NCBI GenBank assembly: GCA_026392015.1
Contig: JAPLCW010000130.1
Coordinates: forward strand, 1-42,330
Direction of reading: 5' to 3'
Origin: Candidatus Auribacterota bacterium
Lineage (GTDB): Bacteria > Auribacterota > Tritonobacteria > UBA1439
DNA: 42,330 nt
How positions within the stretch are numbered: the first letter of the stretch is position 1; every line of letters begins with the position of its first letter. Below the pieces are notes generated by a model. It was not told the DNA's origin. It saw only the letters and a list, made by a program, of their open reading frames with translations, and did no database searches. Below, piece by piece: positions 8,887-18,848 of the stretch. The position numbers were made by a program, and so were the translations under genes.

Positions 8887-11800
8887 ATGAAGGTCAGAAC
8901 ATTCTGTGGTATGGCGGAGGCGGCGGTATTAATTGGGTGGAGCCTCGCCGCATTCGCAGAGTCGCTTCCACCGGACGGTGGTTCACATAACCAGTTCGAT
9001 CCGAGTATGATGCGGGAAGGAAGTCCGCTTCCGGGTGCCGGTTATCCCTGGGAACGTGTTGTGCCGATCAAAGCCGAAAAGCAGGCCACAACGTCTCGCC
9101 CTGACGGCATTGATCTTGATGTCACCTATATCAGCCGGGAGCCGAGGTATAAAAGATATGATGTCCCCTCCTTTCGTATCCCGCAACTGAAACCGGGGAC
9201 GGAGAACGACAAGCGCTGGCCGGATCACGGCGAGGCCGTGGCATTCACCGCCCATTTCAAGAACAGTGGGACAAGTACAAGTCCTCCATTCAAGTATAAG
9301 TGGTTGATAGACGGGAGGGAGGTTGTTCCTGCATCGTTTTTTCCCCAAATGGAACCATCCGTCGAGGGCACCTCTATTTTATGGTGGAACTGGGCGCACA
9401 TGATGGATGGCGAACGTGTTGTGGACGATCATACCGTGCAGTTTATTGTAGATCCGGACAACCTTGTCCCCGAGACGTGCGAGACGAATAATAGTCTGGA
9501 GGATCGCACAAACGCACTGTCTCTTCGCATCGTCATGACGCCGGAGATGTACGCAAAATATAGTGTCCCCGCGGCCCCGGCTCTGCCCTGCTCCGCTGAG
9601 GACTGGCTCCAGAAAAACATCGCCGCAATGAATTGGGCCTTCGCCAATTCCGTATACGACTGTGCGCCCGATGGAGCCACCGAGCGGGTGAGAATAGACT
9701 CGATTGAAATATCCTCCCGCGCTCCCCATGTTGACCTTGCGTTTGACGGCGGTTGGTTTGTCAATGCCGACTACCGACACGTGAGCGCCTTCTATGATCC
9801 CGCCACTGACATCGACTGGGGCTTTGCGCATGAGCTGAGTCATCAGGTAGGTCTGATAGACCTCTATGCATCGAATCTCTTCGATGTCGATGTACGAGTG
9901 CTCGATCGTGAAGGGATGCCCGCCAACTTCGGCTTTATGTGGCCCCGCGGGGACCTCATGGAGGGAGGAGATATCGCGCCGCATACAGATCATCACCTCT
10001 ATTCCAGTCACAGCGCCTGTGGCATCTCGTCAAACAAGGGGTACAGACGAGGCTATATTGGAGAATATCAATTTGACATCCCCCGCGAAAACTATCTGCG
10101 CGTCCTGGACGTGCGAGGCAATCCGGCACCGGGCGTACGGGTGGATATCTACCCGCAGGCGGGTGTGTATCCCAATCAAGAAACGTACATCAATAACAGT
10201 CCCGTGATCAGCGGCATCGCCGACTACGATGGTATTTTTCACCTTCCCAACCGTTCAGTAAATGGCGGCATAACAACCCGCACGGGCCATACTTTTCGGG
10301 ATAATCCGTTCGGAGCTGTGAGTGTGGCAGGCGATAATAACCGTTTTCTTGTGAAGCTCAGCAGGGAGGATCATGAAGAGTTCGATTGGATGGATATCAC
10401 CGAATTCAACCTTGCATACTGGAGCGGCGATACGGAAAGCCATACGTTCACAATCAACTCTCACATTCCGACATATGGTCTGCGTGGACCTGGGACAGTA
10501 TCCGCGAAGGTGGAAGGATCGAAGGCGACGCTGAGCTGGAGCCCCGGTCCTCCGCCGGCGGTCTCAGGTTACTATGTGTACAGGGCCGCGCCCCCGATTT
10601 ACCGATATGAGAGAGTCAGTAATATTGTGTACGGGTTAAGCTATACAGATGTCTATAATGACAAGCGTATTTACGCGGTGACGGCGCTAGATGGTAATGG
10701 GGAGGAAAGCGGGTTCAGTAATTTTGTATGGGCGCCATGTCTCTCAAGCCCCACCTCGGTGGACATCGCCCCCGATGGCACAAGGGTCATTCTTGACCAT
10801 ACAGTATTGCTCCAGCGGCCAGACGGAAGATACATTCGGAACTTCGGGAGCCCGCACTATGACCTTTCTTCCGCGGAGTTCATGGCTATGGATAGCCAGG
10901 AGCGCTTTCTCTTTAATTATGATGAGGCGCATGGCGTGGGCCGCCAGTTCGTGCGCTTCGCCCGAGGTGCTCTCCAGAGCATTTATGATTTTGGCTCGCG
11001 TGGCTCCGGGAATGGGCAATTTCGCTCTCCGGCGGCTATCGCGGTGCGCGGCGATCCATGCGATTGGATGGGGTATAGCGAAGATACGACATGCGATTAC
11101 CGCATTCTCGTGGCCGACAGCAGCAACAACCGTATCCAGGTGCTTCACGAGCCGGTATTTGACGAGTATCTGGAATTTTTAAGCGCATACGGTGGCTACG
11201 GGCAAGGCCCGGGACAGTTTAATTATCCGCGGGGACTTGCGGTAGCAGGCCTCGGCATGGTTATAGTCGCCGATTCCGGAAATGACCGTCTCCAGGTCCT
11301 GTCCTTTGATGGCACTGACTTTAGCTTCATCCGCGAGATCACGGGTGATCTTTATAGCCCTACTGCGGTGGATGTATACGGTTCGGATAAAATTATTGTA
11401 GCCGATACCGGGAATAACGCGATTAAGGTTTTCGATATGGAAGGGAATCTCCGTTCGCACTATACCTTGCCCAACGACGGTTGTTACAGAGGCCCATTCA
11501 ATCAGCCTACGGGAGTTACCGTAGACCGGAATGGCAATATCATAGTCGCTGATACAGGTAACAAGCGCGTGGTTTCCATCCTGAATGCGCTGCCGCCCTT
11601 ACCCACACCGACGCGTACCCCCACATCTACTCCTACTCATACGCCGACGACGACGCCCACATCTACTCCCACGAGCACGCCGACAATTACCCCCACGACC
11701 CCGCCGCTTCCGTCCTACATCATAGACAATACGGACATCGCCGGTTTCAGAGTGACAGGCGCGTGGACATCGGGAGCTGCATCGTCCCAGAAATACGGGA

Positions 11801-12585
11801 GTGACTATGGATACCACGCGGTGAACGCCTCTTCCGACACCGCGCAGTGGGCCGCGAATGTGGAAGCGGGCGTGTATGAAGTGTACGTCTGGTATCCAAC
11901 GGGCACCAACAGGAGCGCCGATGCGCAGTACATTGTTCAGGATAGCCGCGGGGCGTATTCGTATTACGTCAATCAGCAGGCGAACGGTGGAGGATGGCGC
12001 AGGCTGGGAACGCAATTCCGCTGTTCCGGGAGCACCACCGTCACGCTTACGGCGCGGGGTTCGGACACAAGCCGGTATGTCATCGCCGATGCGATAAAAC
12101 TGGTTATGATCTCCAGGGATCTTGCCCCGACGCCGACCCCCACTCGTACCAATGTTCCCACCCCTCCGCCTCTTCCGTCCTACATCATAGACAATGCGGA
12201 TGCCGCCGGCTTCAAAGCGACGGGCGCGTGGACATCGGGAGCTGCATCGTCTCAGAAATACGGGAGTGACTATGGGTACCACGCGGTGAACGCCTCTTCC
12301 GACACCGCGCAGTGGGCCGCGAATGTGGAAGCGGGCGTGTATGAAGTGTACGTCTGGTATCCAACAGGCACCAACAGGAGCGCCGATGCGCAGTACATTG
12401 TTCAGGATAGCCGCGGGGCGTATTCGTATTACGTCAATCAGCAGGCGAACGGGGGAGGATGGTGCAGGCTGGGAACGCAATTCCGCTGTTCCGGGGGCAC
12501 CACCGTCACGCTTACGGCGCGGGGTTCGGACACAAGCCGCTATGCCATCGCCGATGCGGTGAAGCTGGTGATGGTCGCGAGGTAA
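8887..12585 (+). CDS. Secreted metzincin-like protein with NHL propeller and two golvesin-type domains
   Basis: Exported protein of 1232 aa, paralogous over its first ~400 residues to the 1537-aa protein. Numbered from the GTG at 8881: signal peptide to about 27; CARDB-like domain about 112-215; HELSHQVGLID at 317-327, again HExxHxxGxxD (H317, E318, H321, D327), with a possible Met-turn DLME at 358-361; a carboxypeptidase-regulatory-like segment about 404-460; fibronectin type III domain about 533-615; an NHL-type six-bladed propeller about 700-900 with ADSGNDR and ADTGNN signatures; a Thr-Pro-rich linker 906-944; golvesin-type domain 946-1077; second linker; near-identical golvesin-type domain 1100-1232. 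I prefer the ATG at 8887 because GCGAGG lies just upstream; the GTG two codons earlier is possible. It probably binds or processes a surface polymer. The next gene starts 123 bases on and may be cotranscribed. Confidence 0.8.
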   Translation: MKVRTFCGMAEAAVLIGWSLAAFAESLPPDGGSHNQFDPSMMREGSPLPGAGYPWERVVPIKAEKQATTSRPDGIDLDVTYISREPRYKRYDVPSFRIPQLKPGTENDKRWPDHGEAVAFTAHFKNSGTSTSPPFKYKWLIDGREVVPASFFPQMEPSVEGTSILWWNWAHMMDGERVVDDHTVQFIVDPDNLVPETCETNNSLEDRTNALSLRIVMTPEMYAKYSVPAAPALPCSAEDWLQKNIAAMNWAFANSVYDCAPDGATERVRIDSIEISSRAPHVDLAFDGGWFVNADYRHVSAFYDPATDIDWGFAHELSHQVGLIDLYASNLFDVDVRVLDREGMPANFGFMWPRGDLMEGGDIAPHTDHHLYSSHSACGISSNKGYRRGYIGEYQFDIPRENYLRVLDVRGNPAPGVRVDIYPQAGVYPNQETYINNSPVISGIADYDGIFHLPNRSVNGGITTRTGHTFRDNPFGAVSVAGDNNRFLVKLSREDHEEFDWMDITEFNLAYWSGDTESHTFTINSHIPTYGLRGPGTVSAKVEGSKATLSWSPGPPPAVSGYYVYRAAPPIYRYERVSNIVYGLSYTDVYNDKRIYAVTALDGNGEESGFSNFVWAPCLSSPTSVDIAPDGTRVILDHTVLLQRPDGRYIRNFGSPHYDLSSAEFMAMDSQERFLFNYDEAHGVGRQFVRFARGALQSIYDFGSRGSGNGQFRSPAAIAVRGDPCDWMGYSEDTTCDYRILVADSSNNRIQVLHEPVFDEYLEFLSAYGGYGQGPGQFNYPRGLAVAGLGMVIVADSGNDRLQVLSFDGTDFSFIREITGDLYSPTAVDVYGSDKIIVADTGNNAIKVFDMEGNLRSHYTLPNDGCYRGPFNQPTGVTVDRNGNIIVADTGNKRVVSILNALPPLPTPTRTPTSTPTHTPTTTPTSTPTSTPTITPTTPPLPSYIIDNTDIAGFRVTGAWTSGAASSQKYGSDYGYHAVNASSDTAQWAANVEAGVYEVYVWYPTGTNRSADAQYIVQDSRGAYSYYVNQQANGGGWRRLGTQFRCSGSTTVTLTARGSDTSRYVIADAIKLVMISRDLAPTPTPTRTNVPTPPPLPSYIIDNADAAGFKATGAWTSGAASSQKYGSDYGYHAVNASSDTAQWAANVEAGVYEVYVWYPTGTNRSADAQYIVQDSRGAYSYYVNQQANGGGWCRLGTQFRCSGGTTVTLTARGSDTSRYAIADAVKLVMVAR
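11704..12582 (+). repeat. Recent in-frame tandem duplication of a golvesin-domain segment
   Basis: The segment from about 11704 recurs at a 465-base offset (155 codons), for example TACATCATAGACAAT at 11716 and 12181. Most of the roughly 410 bases match with only scattered changes, including R-to-C in NGGGW(R/C)RLG and V-to-A in SRY(V/A)IAD. Each copy is preceded by a Thr-Pro linker. Confidence 0.9.
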
Positions 12586-12708
12586 GCCTCTCCCGAGGTA
12601 CGGTGGGGCAAGGTGGAATCGTAGAGCAGACCGCTTCGATGATGATTGCCGACAAAAGAGGAGTAGCTCAATGACGTGCAAACGCCGTGTGCGGAGGGGG
12701 ATCCTATT

Positions 12709-15700
12709 ATGAAGAGAAGCAGCCGGTTATTCTTTATTCCGGGTATAGCCTGTGGGGCCATCTTCACTCTCATTCATTGCCAAACGGCCGCCGCGCGGGA
12801 ACTCGTGGTCGACGCGAGTGGTGAGGAGGAGTACAGGATTATCCAGGAAGCGATTGACGATGCCTCACCCGGAGATGTCGTAAAGGTGAAGAGTGGAAGG
12901 TACAGGGATTATTTTATAAGAAACATACCCGGGCATGGCAATGTATGGGGGGCTGTTTTCCTTAAAAGCAATGTATCTGTTATAGGAGAGGGCGCGGACG
13001 ATACCGTTATTGAGGGGGTTATGCCATATTCGAGTACCGTACCGACGCAGAATCTGGGCGTTGTCAACGCATTCGGCGCTGATGGGGCGAGGCTTAGCGG
13101 TTTTACCATAGTTGCGTATAGTGATGAGATCTATACTTTTTCCGGAGCTTATGGAGTCTATGGAGAGCATTCAGACAATTTAATCATCGACAATAACTTT
13201 ATTGACGGAAGGCGCAACACAGGCACATGCAGGTGCTTCGATGGGGCGATCAGGCTTTTGGGATGCAATGCCAGTATCTATAGAAATACATGTTACTGGC
13301 TCGATTCGGTTGGCATAGAGCTGAGGGGATGGGATATCTCTCACATCTATAATAATACTCTATACGGGCATACTGAGGATGGGATGCCTTACGCAATGTA
13401 CGGTATGGACCTGGCAGGCGGAAGCTCTCCTCATATTTGGAATAACATTATTGCGGGATATAAAAGCGGTATAGGGATTTCCTCTGACTCGAGCATTGTA
13501 AGCGGGTCGAGAAGCAACAATTTCTGGAACTGCGGCCGTAAATATTCCGACAATAGGAGCGGCGATGATGATCTGGAAACCAATCCGGTATTCATCGACA
13601 ATCCGGAGTGGGTCTTCAACGAGAAGCTGAACCTCGGTTTGAAAAACGGTTCTCCCCTCATAGATCGAGGAGCTATGATTTCTGGTCTGGTCTACGCCGG
13701 CAGCGCCCCGGAAGTGGGCGCATACGAAAAAATGGAAGGGGATGCCGGAAGCTGCATTGTGGATGATGGTTCGGAGAATTATTTTGAAAGCGGATCCGGA
13801 TGGACAGGCGGCAACGCCAGTCCCGGCTATTACGGGTCTGGCTATAGATATCATGCGGGTGGCGCAGCTTCCGCGTCTGCCCGATGGTCTTATCCCGGAA
13901 CTATTCCCTTCTCCGGTGTTTATGAGGTCCGGGTGATCTGGTCCGCAGGATCGAATCGGGCAACTAACGCGCCCTATGAAGTCATGATAAACGGTACTCC
14001 TCATCAGACATTGAGGGGGGAACACGGATACGACCAGCGCTCCGCCGGCGGGCAATGGCACACCCTCGGGGCATATACGCTGGATGTGGGAGACAGCCTT
14101 GCAATAAGGCTCCGATGTAACGCGAACAATTATGTTATCGCCGATGCCGTAAGATTCTTATTCAAGGGGGATAATTTCAGCGGGCCGATCATCGTGGATA
14201 ATTCAAACACCGATGCGTTCCTCATATACGGCGATGGCTGGAGCAGGGGCAGTGCCCCTGTTCCCTATGGCAGCGATTATCTCTACCATGTCACGACTGC
14301 GCGAGGAGACGAGAGTAACTTTGCTCTCTGGTCCGCGATAGCTCCGGTGGAAGGCGATTACGTGGTGTGGGCGTACTGGGTGCCCGGCCAGAATCGCACT
14401 GCGGATGCAACCTACCTTGTGGAGGGAGGAAATAGCGTTGCAGAAGTCGGGGGTAATCAAACGGTTGCCGGATGCACATGGAACCGTCTTGATGAACTCA
14501 CGAATGTGCAGAAAAACCAAAAGATGGATGTCTCCCTATTCACCGGGTCGTCTCATGCCGGCTCCTATGTTATTGCCGATGCGGTAATGTTTGTATACAA
14601 GGACCCTTCCATGGATTATATAGTGGACGACGCTGATGCGGGTTTTGAGTTATATCCGCCGGCCGGCTGGACGCGGGACAGCCTGAGCCCGAATAGATAC
14701 GGGCCTTGCCGCCGGTATTCTCTTAAGGGTGACGGCGAAAATTATGCCGTGTGGACCGTGAACATCGAGGAGGCGGGCTGGTATGAACTCTACGTCTGGT
14801 ATACCGGGTCTTCCAATAACACGAGCACAGCGTGTTATGAGTTTTGGGAGGGAAGGTATGCATCGCTGATAGGCCGGAAATGCATGAATCAGCGCGTAAC
14901 CGGCGGGCCATGGAACCGCATCGGCGAATACATGCTACAGCCCGGGATGTACACATCCCGCCTTTCTAACACGCATGCCGATGGGTATGTCATCGCCGAT
15001 GCCTTTGGATTGAAAAGAAGGCGCATTGGTGTTCCATTTTCCTATGGTGTATACGGGCTGGTTACCCTCGATAAATGTGGTGCTGTTTTTATGGCGCACA
15101 CGGAGGGAAGATCACCAATCCCTCTTCCCTCAGGCTACCCGCCCTATTGTCCCGGCCAGGACCGGTACAGGGATATCGAAGCGATTGTGGATTACCTTGG
15201 GAACTTTATCGGCTATTACGCCTTGAGCGGGGATGGGCACGTATACGGGGTTGGCCGCACACCGGCCGGCATAGGGCAGGATCTCGCAGCTCCCGGTCCT
15301 GCCGCCGCCCTGAAACTCAACCGGACGGGGGACGGGCTCTATGTTCTTCTGAATAACGGCTCCGTATGGGCGGAAGGCTCAAATGCTCCTACCTTCGGTT
15401 ATCCCGAATTGGCGGGAGGAAATCAAGCCCGAGATATCGAGCTCGTACACAAGAACGGTAGGGTAGCGGGCTATTATATTCTCGATTCCTATGGCCAGGT
15501 CTACGCGTACCCGGAAGGGGCGCTGCCGTTGTTCGAGGAGGGCCCGATCTGGGCCGGACAGGATAGGGCGCGGGATCTGGAGATAGTATATGACGGTACG
15601 ACGGGTGTGGTGAGCGGATATTACGTGCTGGATGGATGGGGCGCTATTCGTGCGCGGGGGAATGTTCCTTCTGTTGCGGAAATTACCAGAATAGGATATG

Positions 15701-15912
15701 AGGCGCCGAATTTCGGATGGGACATCGCCCGGAAAATAAAGCTTATCAAGAATAGAGAAACAGAGGTAACAGGAATCTATCTATGTGATGGGACTGGGGT
15801 GATCCATCCCATAGGGCTTGTAGAACCTTTTATCAATACGGGGTTATGGCCGGGCAGCGATATTATCAGAGGCATGGACATTGTCGGGGATTCTTTTAGA
15901 GCCCTTCGCTAG
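12709..15912 (+). CDS. Secreted beta-helix protein with three golvesin-type domains and C-terminal five-repeat module
   Basis: An exported 1067-aa protein. In order: signal peptide 1-29; a beta-helix about 32-340 that opens with a DUF1565-like segment (IIQEAIDDASPGDVV) and closes with an anchor-Q-like DRG...EVGAYE; three diverged golvesin-type domains about 348-487, 492-640 and 645-772, each ending in a (Y)VIADA motif; then five repeats of about 50 residues (774-1067) homologous to the C-terminus of the 1537-aa protein. The last ~90 residues are very close to it, including the shared DGTGVIHPIGLVEPFI. The start is placed at the ATG at 12709, with GGAGGGGG 9 bases upstream, rather than an in-frame GTG at 12676 lacking a ribosome site. 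No catalytic motif was found; a carbohydrate-binding or surface role is likely. No clear terminator is seen in the 126 bases before the convergent next gene. Confidence 0.8.
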   Translation: MKRSSRLFFIPGIACGAIFTLIHCQTAAARELVVDASGEEEYRIIQEAIDDASPGDVVKVKSGRYRDYFIRNIPGHGNVWGAVFLKSNVSVIGEGADDTVIEGVMPYSSTVPTQNLGVVNAFGADGARLSGFTIVAYSDEIYTFSGAYGVYGEHSDNLIIDNNFIDGRRNTGTCRCFDGAIRLLGCNASIYRNTCYWLDSVGIELRGWDISHIYNNTLYGHTEDGMPYAMYGMDLAGGSSPHIWNNIIAGYKSGIGISSDSSIVSGSRSNNFWNCGRKYSDNRSGDDDLETNPVFIDNPEWVFNEKLNLGLKNGSPLIDRGAMISGLVYAGSAPEVGAYEKMEGDAGSCIVDDGSENYFESGSGWTGGNASPGYYGSGYRYHAGGAASASARWSYPGTIPFSGVYEVRVIWSAGSNRATNAPYEVMINGTPHQTLRGEHGYDQRSAGGQWHTLGAYTLDVGDSLAIRLRCNANNYVIADAVRFLFKGDNFSGPIIVDNSNTDAFLIYGDGWSRGSAPVPYGSDYLYHVTTARGDESNFALWSAIAPVEGDYVVWAYWVPGQNRTADATYLVEGGNSVAEVGGNQTVAGCTWNRLDELTNVQKNQKMDVSLFTGSSHAGSYVIADAVMFVYKDPSMDYIVDDADAGFELYPPAGWTRDSLSPNRYGPCRRYSLKGDGENYAVWTVNIEEAGWYELYVWYTGSSNNTSTACYEFWEGRYASLIGRKCMNQRVTGGPWNRIGEYMLQPGMYTSRLSNTHADGYVIADAFGLKRRRIGVPFSYGVYGLVTLDKCGAVFMAHTEGRSPIPLPSGYPPYCPGQDRYRDIEAIVDYLGNFIGYYALSGDGHVYGVGRTPAGIGQDLAAPGPAAALKLNRTGDGLYVLLNNGSVWAEGSNAPTFGYPELAGGNQARDIELVHKNGRVAGYYILDSYGQVYAYPEGALPLFEEGPIWAGQDRARDLEIVYDGTTGVVSGYYVLDGWGAIRARGNVPSVAEITRIGYEAPNFGWDIARKIKLIKNRETEVTGIYLCDGTGVIHPIGLVEPFINTGLWPGSDIIRGMDIVGDSFRALR

Positions 15913-16038
15913 AGAAAGGCGCACCGTCACGCGCTGTACGCTGCCGGATGCCGAATCAACGGATCGCGCCCCCCCCGCAGGCCACCCGGCGTGAGAATGA
16001 TCTCCCTCCATGAAAAGGGCGGCCCCATAAAAAGCATT

Positions 16039-18840
16039 TTAGACTTCGATCCCGAGGCGCTTGAGCATTCGCGCAAGGCCTTTGCGGCTCACGCCCAATT
16101 CCTCGGAGGCTTTTGTCTGGTTCCCGTTCCACTTTGCGAGGGCTTTGATAATCATCTCTTTTTCGAGAACCTTGACAGTTTCCTTAAGGTTGAGGCTCTC
16201 TACGGAGAGCTTCTCCAGGAGTTGGGCTCCCTCCTCTCCGGAAATTTTGGGCGAGAGGTCTTTTGTTGTCAGCATTTCGTCGTCGTCGGCCATGACCATC
16301 GCTTTCTCGATCTCGTTCTCCAGTTCCCGCACATTGCCGGGGAATCTGTATGCCATAAGCCTGCCCATAGCCTCCCTGCTGATCCCCTTGATGTTTTTCT
16401 TCGACGATTTGCTCATGGTTTCAAGAAAGTGCGCTGCGAGGAGCGGGATATCCTCTTTTCTCTCCCTGAGCGGCGGGACATGGATGGTGAAGGCGTTCAG
16501 CCTGTAGTAGAGATCCTCCCTGAATCTGCCCTCCTTTACCTCCGTTGCCAGATCCTTGTTCGTGGCGGATATGATCCTGAGATCGACACTCTTTTCCTGC
16601 ACGCTCCCCAGCGGACGCATCACCCCTTCCTGGAGCACCCGGAGAAGTTTGGCCTGGAGAGACGGCGTCATGTCGGCGACCTCGTCGAGAAAGATGGTCC
16701 CCCCGTCGGCGATTTCGAACAGTCCCTTCTTGTCCTGAACGGCCCCCGTAAATGCCCCCCGCTTATGCCCGAAGAGTTCGCTCTCCAGGAGGGACTCCGC
16801 CAGGGCCGAGCAGTTCTGGGCAACGAACATGGCGTCCTTCCGGGGCCCCTTAAAATGGATTTCCTTGGCGATGAGTTCCTTGCCCGTCCCTGTCTCTCCC
16901 TCGATGAGCACGGCGATGGTGGATGCGGCAGCCTTATCGATCAGGTCGAGCACCTTGTGCAGGATGGGGCTATTCCCCAGGATATAGCGTGACCTCTGCA
17001 GGGTGGCGCGCACCTCTTTCTTTAAATAGAGATTCTCTGTTCGCAGGTGCTCATCCTCCTGCCGGAGCTTGGAGTAAATCCCCGCGTTCTCCAGGGCAAT
17101 CGCAGCTTGTGTCGCGAATGAATCGATGACCTTGATGTCTTCGTCCCAGAGATGATAGCCGGGGTGATCTCTCTCCATATAGATGATCCTCATCTGCGTT
17201 TTCCTGTGCACAATCGGCAGGCAGAAGATCGCGCGCGGGCGAATGGAATGGTCTCCCTCGAGAAATGAGGGGGTCTTTCCTTTCGGCAGATGGTTAATCA
17301 CCAACGGATGCCTCTCCGCCGCGACCCTGGAGATGATCTCTTTGCCGTAGGCGAAGTGATCGCTGTCTATGAGCGCGACGGGCATCCCCACCGCGCACTC
17401 GATGCGCAGCTCATGGTTTTCCTCCCCGCCGTCCCCGCAGGTGAACAGCGCACCCCTGTCGGCGCCCACCGCGCTGATCATTGACTCGAGAATTGCGGGG
17501 CACAACTCGTTGATGTCCAGGACGCCGCTGATCGCGGCGCTCATCTCTGACACGGATCTCCTGAGTTTTTTCGCGCGACGCTCGTGGACAACCCCGGTAT
17601 GGATGGAAAGCGCAAAGTAGGATGAGAAGATGGCGAGGAGCGGATAGATGGTGTTGGATTGGATGCCATGGGCAGAGAACAGGTATTGGTTGGATATAAG
17701 GAAAATTGCAATGAAGACGAGCGCGACGCCGAGGCCGAGGAGTGACCTCCCTGCGCGCGGAAAGAAAAGAGCCATGAGGAGCGGGAGAAAGATGATGCAG
17801 AACGCGGTGATTGCGGCGCCTTCCGTTGACTCGGTGAGGTAGCGCGCGTGCAGCATGTTGTCGATGCAGGTGGCCTGAAGCTCCACGCTGGGGAGTGCCG
17901 CGTAGAAGGGGGTGATGCGTGTCTCGAAATCCCCGCTGCTGGTTCCTCCTATGAGCACCGCCTTATCCCGGATGAGATTCTCCGGGACATCGCCGGCGAG
18001 GATCTTCCACGCCGGAACCGATCTGAAGGTCTGTGGAGGGCCATAATAGTTAATGAACATCTGTCCCATCCCATCCGTGGGAATCTTCAGAGGACCGACC
18101 TCGAGGTAGAGGGCGTGTTTCCCGACGAGGATGACCCGCGGATTTTTTGCATTGCAATACTGCTTCAGCGCGGCGGTTGCGAAGCTCTGATAAATATTGT
18201 TTCCCGATTGGACGAAGAGCGGAATGCGGCGCACGAAGCCGTCGTTCTCGAGCTGGACATTGTAGTACCCGCTTGCAGCCGCGACCGCGGTAATGGCCGG
18301 GGTGTTCAGCTCCAGCCCGAGCACCTCGAGGAGGTTCGGTTTTATATCCTCTCCGGAGATGTTGGTGAGCACCGGAATCCTGAATGGGCGCAGGAGATCA
18401 AGGGATTTTTCAAATAGCTCGCGTGATTGAAAAGTGGACTCCTGCGGGGTGAAGCTTACGTAGTACGCGAGCACAACGTTCCCGGCATCTTTCATGGCCT
18501 GGATGAGTTCGAGATCGGCAATTGGGTCAGGCGACGGGAATGAGAAGAGGATATCGATGCCTATGAGCTTCGCTCCCTTTCCGGAGAGATTCCTGATCAA
18601 CCGGGCGAATATTTTCCGGTCCCAGGGCCACTTCCCGACATTGTCCAGGCTCTTCCGGTCAATGGCGATGAGGGTGATCTCATCGCCGGGCCTGAGGTGA
18701 CCGCGAATTCTGAATTTGGCGTCGATGCATTTGAACTCGAGCTGCTGGAGGGCGTAGGGTTTGAGAAAATAGAGTGCGAAGGCGGCGATGATTATCGCGC
18801 CCGCAATGCACAGTCTTGTCTTGAGCATGTTTCCGGCCAT
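16039..18840 (-). CDS. CHASE2-GAF sensor fused to a sigma54-dependent activator (AAA+, Fis-type HTH)
   Basis: A 933-aa one-component regulator. Residues 8-27 are a membrane segment, followed by an extracytoplasmic CHASE2 sensor (about 33-335) and three membrane helices (342-412). A cytoplasmic GAF domain (about 440-585) and a short coiled coil come next. The AAA+ core has Walker A GETGTGKE (648-655), an intact GAFTGA sigma54-contact loop (695-700), Walker B IFLDE (716-720) and an arginine-finger region RFREDLYYRLN (772-782). A Fis-type helix-turn-helix ends the protein (about 896-930). With every catalytic element present it should remodel sigma54 RNA polymerase in response to an external signal and perhaps a GAF ligand. 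CHASE2 is more often joined to cyclases, kinases or GGDEF domains. The first ATG is used; the ATG four codons on is an alternative. No rpoN gene is in the window; targets are inferred only from the sigma54-like elements nearby. Confidence 0.93.
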   Translation of the reverse strand: MAGNMLKTRLCIAGAIIIAAFALYFLKPYALQQLEFKCIDAKFRIRGHLRPGDEITLIAIDRKSLDNVGKWPWDRKIFARLIRNLSGKGAKLIGIDILFSFPSPDPIADLELIQAMKDAGNVVLAYYVSFTPQESTFQSRELFEKSLDLLRPFRIPVLTNISGEDIKPNLLEVLGLELNTPAITAVAAASGYYNVQLENDGFVRRIPLFVQSGNNIYQSFATAALKQYCNAKNPRVILVGKHALYLEVGPLKIPTDGMGQMFINYYGPPQTFRSVPAWKILAGDVPENLIRDKAVLIGGTSSGDFETRITPFYAALPSVELQATCIDNMLHARYLTESTEGAAITAFCIIFLPLLMALFFPRAGRSLLGLGVALVFIAIFLISNQYLFSAHGIQSNTIYPLLAIFSSYFALSIHTGVVHERRAKKLRRSVSEMSAAISGVLDINELCPAILESMISAVGADRGALFTCGDGGEENHELRIECAVGMPVALIDSDHFAYGKEIISRVAAERHPLVINHLPKGKTPSFLEGDHSIRPRAIFCLPIVHRKTQMRIIYMERDHPGYHLWDEDIKVIDSFATQAAIALENAGIYSKLRQEDEHLRTENLYLKKEVRATLQRSRYILGNSPILHKVLDLIDKAAASTIAVLIEGETGTGKELIAKEIHFKGPRKDAMFVAQNCSALAESLLESELFGHKRGAFTGAVQDKKGLFEIADGGTIFLDEVADMTPSLQAKLLRVLQEGVMRPLGSVQEKSVDLRIISATNKDLATEVKEGRFREDLYYRLNAFTIHVPPLRERKEDIPLLAAHFLETMSKSSKKNIKGISREAMGRLMAYRFPGNVRELENEIEKAMVMADDDEMLTTKDLSPKISGEEGAQLLEKLSVESLNLKETVKVLEKEMIIKALAKWNGNQTKASEELGVSRKGLARMLKRLGIEV

Positions 18841-18848
18841 AAGAAGTA

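Noticed and set aside
11599-12681. Minus-strand open frame of 360 codons
   Set aside because: It mirrors the Thr-Pro linkers and duplicated golvesin segment of the 8887-12585 gene. Its Arg/Gly-rich translation is low in complexity and itself repeats with the duplication.
15991-16992. Plus-strand open frame of 333 codons
   Set aside because: It is antisense to the AAA+ and HTH part of the sigma54 activator, has no recognisable domain, and its start has no ribosome site. It is a by-product of codon bias on the other strand.
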